In this document: in pieces, positions 32,491 to 43,536 of the stretch
Layout: the number at the start of each line of letters is the position of its first letter
Position numbering within the stretch: the stretch's first letter is position 1
DNA from: Zingiber officinale
Lineage: Eukaryota; Streptophyta; Magnoliopsida; Zingiberales; Zingiberaceae
DNA length: 64,000 nt
Assembly (NCBI RefSeq): GCF_018446385.1
Contig: NC_056005.1
Span: 42,475,461 to 42,539,460, forward strand
Direction: 5' to 3'
Position numbers and translations under genes: made by a program
The notes under the pieces: generated by a model
The model's input: only the letters and a program-made list of their open reading frames with translations
Database searches by the model: none
Told to the model about the DNA's origin: nothing

Positions 32491-33333
32491 CACTCTAAAG
32501 TAATGCAACAGGTACAAGTATCTGAAGAAAGAAGACAAGGTCATCCGTGTCCTCAGCTTGGTCTTGAACAGGTTGTGTTTGTTGAAAGTTCGGAACCACA
32601 TATGCTTGAGGCGGCATTATTCCGTTAGAAACGGATGCAACTGGCGCTACTTAGAAAACGTTGGATTATCATAATCTAGATTACGAAGATGGATTGTAGG
32701 ATCTCAGATACTCAAGGATCTGCCACCAAATACAGAATAGTCAGCTGACAGAGCACCGATGTGGCTTGGATTGGCCGGTAATAGGATTTTTTACTGGCAA
32801 GATAAGTCTGCGCCTCATGGTGGCATTTATCTTTTGTGCTTTTATCCTTTTTTCTATATTAATACTTATATCACCTGGTAGTTTATCCATCTGCTAGATG
32901 GATTCTTTTCTCTACTTATAGAGATTATTTTCCTATCAAATTATTTCGCAAGCATGATAATTGGATTTCATTACTTCATATGCGTTACACTTGCTTGCAT
33001 TAACCTTGAGAAGCATGACTTTCAAATCTAGATGCTAATTTGTAAATCTTGAAAAAAGCATCAAAATGCTTGTCCAAAAACCATTGCGCTACTGTTTTTT
33101 CTGGTGAAATTGGGCCTTAGTCAAGCTATGTATTGGTTGCAGTAACCTTCTGATCACTTGGAAGCTATTGAAACATTATGAGTTTGGCAGCCAGTGTTAT
33201 TCTCTATTGTTGTTATTATTCTCTAATTGTTCCTCAATATGCACTATATATGTTATCGACAGAGAGTGCTCATTCCATAATAAAACGTTTGGTTTGTTTA
33301 GCTGAATGCAAATGTTAATATATCGATCATTAG

Positions 33334-34618
33334 ATTATTTATGTGGAAGCATGTGAGAGTGGCAGTATCTTTGAAGGTTTAATGCCAGAAGACCTTAATT
33401 TATATGTGACAACAGCATCCAATGTTGTTGAAAGCAGTAAGGGAACTTATTGTCCTGGGATGGATCCTCCACCACCACCACCGGAATATATGACTTGCCT
33501 TGGTGACTTGTACAGCGTTGCATGGATGGAAGACAGGTTTGAGTTTTATACCTAAACAAGTCATATCTGTTGTCAAGTTCAAAAGGTCTAAACATTTTAT
33601 TGCATTTTATTTTATTTTTTTTCATGTTAATGGGCTGACATTAGATTGTTTGGTTCCGCTAAGGAATTTTTTTTTTTAAATGTATTTCCTTCTTCAGTGA
33701 TTTTGTTTCTTTTGAGATGAAACAACAAAGAGGCACTGAAGTACAACAAATTGGATTAGAGCATCGAATCCAAGTTCAATTGTTGAATTTTCTGATTAGT
33801 AACTTAGTTTTAATTACAAGATGTTAGTGCATTACAGAATAGCTACACTTTTAAGACTTGCTAATGACATAGCTTTATTTGTTTAAAATTTCCCCAAGAA
33901 AATTTTGCTTCGGACATTAAATGCTTTTTACCTTTTACTCTTCTCAAAGCCATAACTTGGTCTTTCTTGAAAAACTTTGTCAAGAAATTAGCGTGTGGTT
34001 ACTGTTGTCACAATAACAGAATGTAAATTTTACTATTGCAAAAGTCATATCTTGGTTCTTAATTTTGACACACAGCCTGGTGTGCTAACTCATTTAAAAG
34101 ATAAAAAGGAGCCAGAACTTCCATTTGTAATGGTATTCCTGTTTTTAAGGGTAGAAATCCTCCAAACATAGGAGCCTTTTCAATATGATGGCATTGCTAA
34201 CCTTCTAATTATATTTATGGCAGTGAGAATCACAATCTAAAGGATCGAACTCATCGGCAATCTAATTTTTGGATCGGATGTTGCACCTTTAGTTCTCAAA
34301 ACCGTGAGGTCATCTGGTCAGGCTCTGGTTGATGATTGGGTTTGCTTGAAAACAGTGGTAAATATTGTGCTCTAGCGTATTCATCTTCACAATCTATTTT
34401 ATTAAACATGACCATGTGTTAACAAAAAACCTTAGGTCCAAGCATTCGAGTTGCATTGTGGATCGCTCACTCAATATGGCATGAAGTATATGCGAGCTTT
34501 CGCAAACATATGTAACGAGGGTGTCTCGAAGGATGGGATGGAAGAAGCTTGTGGTAATGTCTGTGGAAGCTACAACTCAGCTAAGTGGAGTCCCTTTATC
34601 CATGGCTACAGTGCATGA
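33334..34618 (+). pseudogene. captured vacuolar processing enzyme (legumain) 3' portion
   Basis: Three exons with GT-AG borders are visible. 33334-33536 encodes '[14 protein letters not shown]', '[12 protein letters not shown]' and '[14 protein letters not shown]', including the catalytic Cys of EACES. 34224-34357 begins 'SENHNLKDRT', contains a frameshift, and ends 'SGQALVDDWVCLKTV'. 34436-34618 encodes '[20 protein letters not shown]' and '[19 protein letters not shown]', and closes 'FIHGYSA' with TGA. VPEs are vacuolar cysteine proteases, and the C-terminal part is the prodomain. The N-terminal catalytic half, including the His, is missing, so this cannot be active. Confidence 0.92.
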
Positions 34619-35310
34619 TCTTGTATCTCAAAATTGCACGTCTAGTGCAATGTAAGCTCATCAATGCTCATACATAAATATATACACACTGGCAGTAGGA
34701 ATAGTCATATGCTTACTTAAACTTGTTCAAGGGTGTTGTTTCAGATAGTTATATGCAATTTTGAAAGCTGGAAATGGTAAAGATGCAATTTTGAAAGCTG
34801 GAAATGGTAAAGATTCAGTATGCAGTTGGTCTCAATTAGTTCGGATATGGTTTGTTGGTCGAGTTTTTACTTAAATTCAACTATTATTTTATTAAAGCTT
34901 CTTTTATGGTTCTTTAGCATCAAGAGGTTTACCTTGTATTGAAACTTTTGTTGCATATATTTCTTGATTCATAAATTTTCAGTGTATATTTCTAATACTC
35001 TTGAGTAAATTCCATTAATGCCTCCTTATTGCAAGATACTAGTTTCAGTGAATCTAACTTGTTATAATTTTTCCATTTTGTCATAACCAGATTGAAAGTT
35101 GCTGATACTTTACCTCCCTTAGGAATCATCATTAGCAGAGTTACCTTTATGGGTCATGATCCATACATATTTCTTAGAAGAATTGCACGATATTTCATCC
35201 AATATCATCATAGGGAAGCAAAATATCAAATTTTGCAGATAATTTACTTCTGTGATCCCGCAATGAGTTGTATTTGTATCATATGTTTATTTGCAGATTT
35301 GTACTTGTAG

Positions 35311-35872
35311 GTACGAATATAGATGGGCGGATGGTGTGCAAATAAAGAAACCTATTGAAGTCTCAGCGCCAAAGTATGTTGAGTACCTGATGGAGTGGAT
35401 TGAAGTTCAGCTCGACGATGAATCTATTTTCCCTCAAAAGCTCGGTAGAGCCTGTCGATCCAAGTGTTCAATTAATCATTCTTCTAATACAACAACAACT
35501 AAGGGAGCTTAAATTGCTGATCTTCATTATCTGATGTTTTTTTTGTAGGAACACCTTTTCCTGCAAACTTCAAAGACGTCGTGAAGACAATATTCAAGCG
35601 GTTGTTCCGTGTTTACGCACACATTTATCACTCTCATTTCCAGAAGATTGTGAGCCTCAAGGAAGAAGCACATCTCAACACCTGCTTCAAGCATTTCATT
35701 CTTTTCACTTATGTAAGTGCCTACCTCCGCTTAAAATTTCATTTCTTTCGTCAACCTTTCATACCCATTTGAGAATCGACATGTTCGTGTTATTGTGACG
35801 CAGGAGTTTGGGTTGATCGACAAGAAGGAAATCGCCCCGCTGCAAGAGCTGATTGAGTCCATCGTTCTATAA
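35311..35872 (+). pseudogene. captured MOB1 kinase activator 3' portion
   Basis: Exons are 35311-35444 ('YEYRWADGVQIKKPIEVSAP', 'QLDDESIFPQKL'), 35549-35712 ('FPANFKDVVKTIFKRLFRVY', 'AHIYHSHFQKIVSLKEEAH', 'CFKHFILFT') and 35804-35872 ('EFGLIDKKEIAPLQELIES', stop TAA). Introns have GT-AG ends. The reading is nearly intact and close to plant MOB1, a roughly 215-residue activator of NDR/LATS kinases. A weak 'FCDPAMSC' at about 35250 may be a decayed upstream exon with the zinc-binding Cys. The N-terminal third is missing. Confidence 0.93.
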
Positions 35873-36107
35873 GTTTGTTGCTAATCTAAAGCACTTAAAT
35901 GATCTTTCAGGTAATCAATCTTATTTCACTGCTAAGTTTCTCTCGAGTGGCTTGTATGTTGATGATGCATTGTTTATTACACATAATTAATGAGTAAATA
36001 TTAATATGATTTTGTGTGACCCACCTCCACCACGTGTTCCTTGTGGCTCTGAATCAAGAAATTTTGCTGCCACACCTCCCGCCCTCTGCCAGCGTGGTGA
36101 GGGCTCG

Positions 36108-36126
36108 AGAGAGAGAGAGAGAGAGG
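36108..36126. repeat. GA microsatellite
   Basis: About nine GA units downstream of the MOB1 fragment, within the CACTA element. Confidence 0.8.
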
Positions 36127-36589
36127 CAGAAAGCGGTAGAATTGTATCATTAGAGTAAAATTTGAATCCTATGAGGACGCTTGGGGCCGGCAGTGGAGAA
36201 GGCACTTGGAGTGAGGTTACATTATTGCATCTTTACCATTTCCAGCTTTCAAAATTACATCTTTACTAATATATTATTTATGTGTTTTTACAGTTTACAA
36301 ATCTCAACTACTCTAGAGTTGAAATTGATGAAGTGCGGTTCGATTGGGCGGAATGCATGCTAGATTACATTTGAAGTGCGGTTCTACCTTGATGTGTTGT
36401 TAAAAGAATGTTCTATCTTGATTTTGATATCTATTAGCTAGCTTTTGATGTAAAAAGAATGTTTGGGTATTTTATGGATATTGTTGTAAGAAGATTATTT
36501 ATATAATTTATGAATATTTGTGTATTTTATGGATATTATTGAATGAAGAATATTTGTATAATTTGTAAATATTTGTGTATTTTTTTTTA

Positions 36590-36946
36590 TTGTCGGTTTT
36601 AAAATCAAATTTGTGCTGTTAAAAAATATATATATTACATCGGTTTTCCACCGCTGCAAAACCGGTGTTATTAACTAATATTACATCGGTCATTTACCGC
36701 TGCCAAAACTGGTGTTATTAACATACAATATTACATCGGTTTTACACCGTTGATGAAACGGTGTCGTTAAGTGATACTACACCGGTTAATAACCGATTCA
36801 AAGACCGGTGTCGTTAAGTGATACTACACCGGTTTTAACCCGATGTCTAAAATGGCAGACTTTTAACATCGGCTTCATAGACATCGGTCGAAAATGAAAT
36901 AAACACTGGTGGAAAATCGATGTCTATGAAGGTTTTTGTTGTAGTA
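36590..36946. repeat. CACTA right subterminal repeats
   Basis: Direct and inverted copies of 'acatcggt', 'acaccggt' and 'accggtgt(c/t)(a/g)tta' occur every 20-40 bases and end in the terminus GTAGTA at 36946. Confidence 0.85.
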
Positions 36947-37311
36947 ATAATAACTAAGGTCTAGTTCTTTTATTAAGTCAGTATAAAAATAACTTACCTA
37001 AAATGGTCATACTCAATACACTTAGAGTCTACTAGTGTAATTTATTAGTCAAGATAAACTAATACCTAATTACACTAGGACTATTTCAATGGTTTGTTCC
37101 TTTACATCTTAGTCGTGAGCAACTATTTATAATTTATAAAGAACTGATAACATGATCTTCTGTGAGTGACACGACACATCATATTATCTACAATATAAAT
37201 TAATTGAACAACTACACTTAACAAATAAAATGTAGACATTTGACCAATGTGATTCTTTTATTTTAAAAATAAATGTTTACAAAAGTTAAGCTTTTAGTAT
37301 ACACTCTAACA
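36947..37311 (-). mobile_element. LTR-like element, right part (after the CACTA)
   Basis: Continues the unit of 29161-31181. On the minus strand it starts TGTTAGAGTGTATACTAAAAG at 37311, a common LTR opening in plant copia-like elements. No coding sequence. Confidence 0.5.
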
Positions 37312-38875
37312 ATCCTAGTTGGAGGCTAGGTAAGGGAAATCTTAGTATATCGTGGAAGCCAGGTGGATAGGTCTGGAGGACCTGATCCCTGGGTAGCTGA
37401 ATACTGAGGCAAGGGAAATCTCGGTATATCATGGAAGCCAGTTGGATATGTTTGGAGGACCTGATCCCTGGGTAGTCGAATACTAAGTCTTGGTGAATGA
37501 AGCCAGAATGAGAAAATCCTAAGGGGTGGTAACCTTAGGTAACAAGAAGTCTTGGAGGAGTGAACTCCAAGAAAGGTTGATCGGATGGTTTCCGATCGAC
37601 CGCGCGCAGTCGACTGGACTAGCGGATCTCGATAAATCTAGGATTAGGTTTACCATTATATTCTGTATTACTATTATTGTTGTTGGCTAATATAGTATTG
37701 CAGGAAAGGTCTTAGTGGATCAGGTGATCATACACTGAGCAGGCAAAGTCCAAATATGTCTGGAGGACCATGTTTGGCAGGTAAGTTGAGGTAAACAACT
37801 AGAGGAGCGACAGTGAGGTCGAATTCCTGAAAGGAACAACCTAAGGTCGCCGATCCAACTGAAAAAATCGGGAAGGTTTCCAAGTTGAGATCAAGATAGT
37901 ATTACTCATGCATTATTATTGTTGTGCTAACATCTGTTTTGCAGGTTTATCGCCTAACACTGTTTTGTAAGGTCCAACTGGATCGGTCGACCGAACAAGG
38001 CAAAATCAATACAGTATTCAGATCAAGTCAGAACAGATCAGAGTCCGATCAAACATTGATCGATCGACCGAACAGTATGATCAGTCGATCGGACCATGAT
38101 GACTCAACACCAGTTCATCAGCACTGATCAGCAGCAAAGGAAAAGAAGCGGATCAGTCGACCAAACATAGGGATCGGTTGACCAAACCAATCAACATTAA
38201 TGGTGCATTAACTGTTGATCTCGGCAAATCACGACGAACAGGGAAGAAAGTTGTTCGATCGACCGAAAAGTTGGATCGGTTGACCGAACCCTTTATGATC
38301 AGTAAATGCAAAAGATCGAGCCAGCGTCAGACTCTAGCCAAGAAGGAAGGGAGCGGGTTCAGTCGACCGAATAGTGGGATCGGTCGACCGAACGTCCAGT
38401 ACACCTATAAAAGGAGGCTCAAAGTCTGCATCCAAACAACACTACTGACAATCTAAAAGCTCTTCACTGTAAACAGATCATGCTACAAGTCATCATCAGC
38501 TGTGCAAGATACTCCATCCGGAAATACTGACCACGCTTCAACCTTCAATTAGTACTGTCAGTATACTTTAGTCGTATTGCATTTAAATACAAATAAGATA
38601 GTAGGGTTGTTACTATCTTATATTTTTGTATCTGTACGATCTGCTTCTTTCCGAAGGATTTCGAAAAGAAGAGTTATAGTGATTTCCCATCGGTGCGGTC
38701 AAGGACCGCGGGCCTTCGAGTAGGAGTCGAGTTAAGCTCCGAACGAAGTAAACGAATTCGTCTCTCTTTTTATTTCCCACTGCACAATTCTGATTTTAAA
38801 GTTAAAGATGAGTTTTAAAAGAGCGCGATATTCACCCCCCCCCCCCCCCCTCTATCGCTCGCATCTGATCTATCA
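37312..38875 (+). mobile_element. Sirevirus-like LTR relic related to element D
   Basis: It begins within the phrase 'cctagttggaggctagg' and contains a block of about 110 bases repeated twice (37320-37490). It then follows the element D LTR: GGTCGACC palindromes (37980-38400), TATA box (38406-38413), hairpin (38593-38621), 16-base C run (38835-38850) and the end ATCTATCA at 38875. Divergence from D is obvious, so it is an older or sister family. The 5' part is missing and no gag or primer site follows. Confidence 0.8.
37980..38400. repeat. GGTCGACC palindromes of the relic LTR
   Basis: About ten palindrome copies or variants in pairs, positioned as in element D. Several have single C-to-T or G-to-A changes. 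Confidence 0.85.
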
Positions 38876-39060
38876 ATTACTTACCTTGAATTAACAATCA
38901 CCTAAGTTGTAACCAAGTAAACAATCTACCTCTTTTTTTCTTTAATTAAATTTCTTTTTATGCAATTGTTTCTTAATTTAGCTTGAAAAGATAAGAAAGA
39001 TTTTATTTTTATTTTAGGCTATGCATCCACCCCCTCTAGCCGGCCGTCAAAGGATCCTAC
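38876..39060 (+). other. LTR-tail-like sequence
   Basis: The phrase 'ccaccccctctagccgg' followed by a CAAAGGATCCTAC end resembles the last bases of another LTR family. It could be the displaced end of the LTR at 28400-29160. No other content is seen. Confidence 0.35.
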
Positions 39061-39221
39061 ATTATCGCCCACTTCTTGTAATTTCCATAGCAATTGAATC
39101 ACGTACTGACATCCAATATATATTACCAGGATTATCTTCATTCTCCATCGTATAGTTTGCTGTAAATATATTGCGTTCAGTAGATGGTTGATAACTTTCA
39201 TACTCAGCTATTCAGAGTGCC

Positions 39222-40110
39222 TCATTTGAAATATTCTTCTTTCTTATATAGTTGTGAATGACCATTGTTGCCAGCACAATTTCTCCATGTATCAATATGA
39301 TAATAAGGCATATTAGCCAAAATGTTCCATCTTACTTTCCAAACTCCAAATGTTAGTTCAACACAATTCCTACATGAAGAGTGGTAAAAATTGAATCTTT
39401 CTTTCAAATTTCTTGGTGCACGTAGTTGTAAGGTCTTAGCTCGACGAAAGTCTTCAAGATGATATCTTATATTTACACCTTTATAAGGACCCATATATCC
39501 TGACATATGTGAATATCCATCATTAATCAAGTAATACTTTTTTCCTTTTGGGCAAGGAAAATTAAGTTCTGGCCTACGAATAGCATCTCCAAATATTCTA
39601 TTATCATGAGTAGCTCCTTCCCATCCAACCCAGATAAATGTAAAACACATATTAAAGTCCACAATTGCTAAAATATTTTGCATGGGAAAACCTTTGCATC
39701 TAATATATGGGATTGCTTTTCCTTGTGGTAATCACACCTTAACATGTGTGCCATCAATTGCCCCAATGCAATCCCATTATCATTTAAAACAAACAATTTA
39801 GTAGATTACAAACACTAAATAAGTTTAAGACATGAATATGTGGTGTTTATTATCTTCAAAATAATATAGCATACACCAAAAATGGCTTGTATCATTGATA
39901 TTGCGGCATGGTATCATTTTCCCTCATTATACTCAGGATGAGGTTTAATTATATCTTCAGCTAGCTTCCCAACAACTTTCAAAACTCTATGAAAATATCT
40001 TGAAATGGTTTCACCTGAATGATTAAATATCTCTTGCAATAGCCTATTATCTGTACCATGAGCACAAGTCATCAAAAAAATTCCTACTTCCTCATAGATA
40101 AACATTTCCC
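39222..40110 (-). pseudogene. Harbinger DDE transposase (HARBI1-like), broken
   Basis: The N-terminal part reads 'GTDNRLLQEIFNHSGETISR' and 'YFHRVLKVVGKLAEDIIKPH' (40105-39914). After a gap with stops and a possible intron, the catalytic part reads 'FIWVGWEGATHDNRIFGDAI', 'YYLINDGYSHMSGYMGPYKG' and 'CVELTFGVWKVRWNIL'. The three acidic residues D, D and E of the DDE triad can be seen in these blocks. The transposase would act in the nucleus on element ends together with ORF1. Several stops break it. Confidence 0.85.
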
Positions 40111-40892
40111 TAGTAGGGATTAAATCATAGTTTTGGATTTACTCATGACATAAATCTAAGAATATAGGTTTTGTTAGACAAAAAACTTGATAACACCTTA
40201 TTTTACGGTCATTAATACTTCTTCTATTAATTTATTGTCAGTTCGCTCAGTTGTACGACATGGAACTTTATGAAAATAAGTCTCAAAATATGTTAAAATG
40301 CTAAGTGTTATTATTTTGCATACAATCAACCATTCTAGATCATCTTGGAATCCATCTTCATCTTCAATTGGTTCCTTCTCACAAAATGTGTTTGAATCAG
40401 TTAAAGCACAGTGTTGAACATCCCAAGGCTCCATTAAACTATAGAAGTCATGAACAAAAAATGTATGAGATACCAAAACCAAAAACATTGATTAACTTTG
40501 ATAAATATTGTATCATGTTTACCAGTCAAATAAGATTAAAGATTAAAGATTAAAAATGTAGCAAAACTAATAATAAAGTCACACAATTGGAAAATAAATC
40601 AGCAACTTCAACTACTGAATTCCTCATATCATAGGTACAAACCACTATCAATGACATTAATTTTTCTTGCTCATGTCATGATTATACTTTAGCCACGCCA
40701 AACAACAATCATTATCAAGTTGATTGAGAAAAATCACCTGTATTTCTTTTTTTCTCAACAAGTTACAAGCGTAACACCAAAGCTCAGTTTTATGTTATAT
40801 TCCAGGGATATTCTTTAATATCACCATTGAAGATTCAATGTCTTTCTCTATCGAAGGTGTGGAAGTTGCGGTGCTCTTATTTTCTAGATACT

Positions 40893-41770
40893 TTAAAGAG
40901 AGTGAATATCTTCCTTTATTGAGGTTGCTCCAGAAATTTTCTTCTTTTCTTTACCATCTTCTCCATTAAATTTTCTCTTTGGCGATGACAAAGATGGAAA
41001 CACAATATCATTACCTATATTAGTTGTTTCTTTGATTCCAAAGCTTACGTCATTCTTGATTTCCCTATCCTCATTATATTCACTATCATCGATACTAATA
41101 TGCCCTTCAAAATTAGGAAAATCATCATTTTCCTTCATAACCTCTTCATTGTCATCAACGCAATGCATTGTTTGTTGACTTGGTGCCCTTTCCCTTTCCC
41201 CATGGCAGCAACATCATAAAATAATTTATCATATTGAAACCATACGAGTGATAAATCTTTATTTCTAAATTTGGCATACTCTCTATTTTCTTGGAATAAT
41301 CAAGTATATTATTGTCAATGAATGAATAAATAATGTCATGCAAATAAAATTAGAAACATTACCCTAAATTTTCTCTCCCACCATTCATCGGAGGCATCAA
41401 GTGAATTATTTGTAGGATTCCAATCAACTCTGATTTCCATCTGCATCATCTTCTTGAATAATAACCAATCCTTTTTCATGGAATTCCAATGGTTCCGAAG
41501 CTACTTGTACACATAATTTTTTCCAGTTATATCATTAAACTTTCTCACTAAGTTTTTCCATCCATTCGTATTAAAGTGACTATTTGGTCGATTGCCCAAT
41601 AAAATTTCCTCTCCATACAAATCAACAAATTTCAGGGATAAAAATGTAGCCCACCTTGCATTTGAACGCCCTTCACTTTGTTGATTTATTTTAGTTGAAT
41701 TTTTACTTGTATTCTTACTCAAAGTTGAATTTGATGTGACTCCTTTGTTTCTATTGTCTTGATTTTCCAT
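40893..41770 (-). pseudogene. Harbinger ORF1, Myb/SANT-like protein, broken
   Basis: From the ATG at 41770 it reads 'MENQDNRNKGVTSNSTLSK', then 'ARWATFLSLKFVDLYGEE' and 'NGWKNLVRKFNDITGKNY', the Myb/SANT-like DNA-binding fold of PIF ORF1 proteins. It stops near 41501. A low-complexity acidic and lysine-rich part continues at 41168-40893 ('KRKFNGEDGKEKKKISG'). The partner transposase lies downstream. In this family ORF1 helps the transposase bind DNA. Confidence 0.75.
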
Positions 41771-42573
41771 TTCCAAACTAAAAAATAAACCAAAAACCAA
41801 AAAAAAAAAAAAATGAGGAACAGTACCAAAATCAAAAGTGGAGCTTGGATAGGGGAATAATAAAACTAACAAGATGATATTGCTAATTTTTGCTTAATCA
41901 CTATTCATGTTTCTATGTCACAATATAATGTATGAGTGGTTTCTGTAGGGGTGTTAAAAATGAACTCGACCCAATAACCCGACTCGAGTCGATACGAAAA
42001 ATATTGGGTTAGGGTTGTAGATTTTAGGATTAGGGTCCAATCGGGTTGGACTCAAAATCTAACCCAAAATTTTTTTGGGTTGGGTTCTGGTTAACCCAAG
42101 TTGACCTGAATTAGGAATCAGGTTACCCATCAACCTGAATCCACCCGAACCCACCCGTACCAAACCAATATTTAATGTTTATAAATGTTGAAAGTGAGTT
42201 ACAGTGTTACTTGTATAATTATAAAGAAGTCTAAGTTGGAGCAAAAAGAGTAATTTGGATATAAAATTTAATGGTTTAAAAAAAGAGAGTACATTTTTAC
42301 CATATGGATAAAAATAATAATTTTCTATTAATTTAATTTAATATTTTAATTTGGAAATCTAATGTTCAAAAGGGTATTTTAGTAAATAAGTGCCAATTGT
42401 GCCATTGTATTTGTAGGTGTTTTGCGTATTGACTTTTTAAGTGATATGGTGTCTTCTGAGTTGTCAATCAATTTATTAGGGCTAACTGTTTAGGGAGTTA
42501 GCAAGGGAGAGGGGTCAGGGAATAGGGGGTCCATGGTACATGATTATGTTTCCCCACAACAACATGAATTCTC

Positions 42574-43296
42574 AACCTATTAATCTTGATAAAGAGGAGG
42601 ATAGTGAGGAGGAGGGACTAGAGGGTGCACCAACTATATCTATGACTAATAGGGATTTAGTTGTAGATGAAGAAACGTGTTTGCAACGCAAGGCCTCCGG
42701 CTCTGGAAGTTGCAAATGAAAGAGAATCTTGAAATCAAAGTGGTGGCAATATTTTGAGATGCTTCCTTAAGTAGAGGGAGAAGATTTGCATTACAAATGT
42801 AAAGCTTGTGAGATTACATACAAAGCAGAAAGTAGCATGGGTACAGGTAATCTCCGACACCATATCCTTAATCAATGTCCTAGACAGAAAGCTAGTGATA
42901 TTGCTCAAGCTTTAATAGAACAAGGTGATAAAAGTCTTACAATTAGGTCACAAAAGTTCAACCAGGAAAGAGCTAATCTTAGCAATCGTGAAGCATGATT
43001 TACCATTTTAGTTTGTGAAATATGAGGCAATTAGATCTATTTTTACCTATTTGGAACCTCAAGTAAATCATTTCACTAGAAACACCGCAAGGACCGATAT
43101 TCTAAAGATGCATAAAAATGAATGAATAGACAAGCTCAAGAAATGTGTTCATGCCTTGAAAAAATTTGTTTCACTTCTGATTTGTGGACTTCTATTGCCA
43201 CTGATGGTTATATATGCTTGATAGCACATTTCATTGATTCTAATTGGGTTTTGCAAAAAAGGATAATCAACTTCTCTTATATGCCTCCACCTCAGG
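42574..43296 (+). pseudogene. hAT transposase N-terminal portion with BED zinc finger
   Basis: An acidic start ('EEDSEEEGLEG') is followed by a BED finger around 42740-42880, with 'KWWQYFEML', 'HYKCKACEITY' and 'TGNLRHHILNQC' supplying Trp, Cys and His ligands. Later 'ATDGYICLIAHFIDSNWVLQ' and 'KRIINFSYMPPP' match the RICESLEEPER/DAYSLEEPER-type core just where the catalytic Asp region starts. Stops break the frame and element C ends it. Confidence 0.82.
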
Positions 43297-43527
43297 TGTA
43301 ACGCCTGAAAATTCTCAAAATAAATATTTTTTTGAAATTTTTAGAATAGCCGAAGTAGAAAAAATAAATAAGGACGTAAAATAGCCTAAGCGGGAATTGA
43401 ACCCAAGACCTATTAGACTCTACGCCTTATAGATGACTCTAGTAACCAGGACGCCCCAGCAGGGGTGTGCTGAAAGAAGAGGAAAACAATTATATTTAAA
43501 GTTAGTCGGGGTGAATTAATCACTTAA

Positions 43528-43536
43528 TATAAATAG
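43528..43536 (+). promoter_or_regulatory. TATA box of element C LTR
   Basis: TATAAATAG, 231 bases inside the LTR. The 3' LTR has the same word at 50752-50760. The downstream leader begins with C/T-rich sequence. Confidence 0.7.

Larger units (their letters stand above)
31182..36946 (+). mobile_element. non-autonomous CACTA element carrying host gene fragments (Pack-CACTA)
   Basis: The left terminus is CACTACAAGAAAAACC and the right terminus on the opposite strand is (C/T)ACTACAACAAAAACC, with 'TTCATAGACATCG' following on both. The 3-bp target duplication is ATA (31179-31181 and 36947-36949). Subterminal regions carry repeated 'ACATCGGTTTT' and 'ACACCGG' words, where CACTA transposases bind. 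No transposase or other element gene is present. The 5.8-kb interior holds exon-intron segments of HSP90, an unidentified gene, vacuolar processing enzyme and MOB1, all on the plus strand. Movement would need a transposase from elsewhere. Confidence 0.9.
39061..41937 (-). mobile_element. PIF/Harbinger DNA transposon relic, minus strand
   Basis: Both genes of this superfamily are present in order on the minus strand: the Myb/SANT-like ORF1 (41770-40893) and the DDE transposase (about 40110-39222). I found neither the terminal inverted repeats nor a 3-bp TTA/TAA target duplication, so the ends given are only the limits set by neighbours. Confidence 0.75.

Noticed and set aside
31819..35872. HSP90, legumain and MOB1 as working host genes
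   Set aside because: Each is a fragment lacking an essential part, and all lie between CACTA termini with a target duplication.
43393..43450. A complete tRNA gene on the minus strand
   Set aside because: The B box is good, but acceptor and anticodon stems do not pair properly, so only a tRNA-like promoter is reported.
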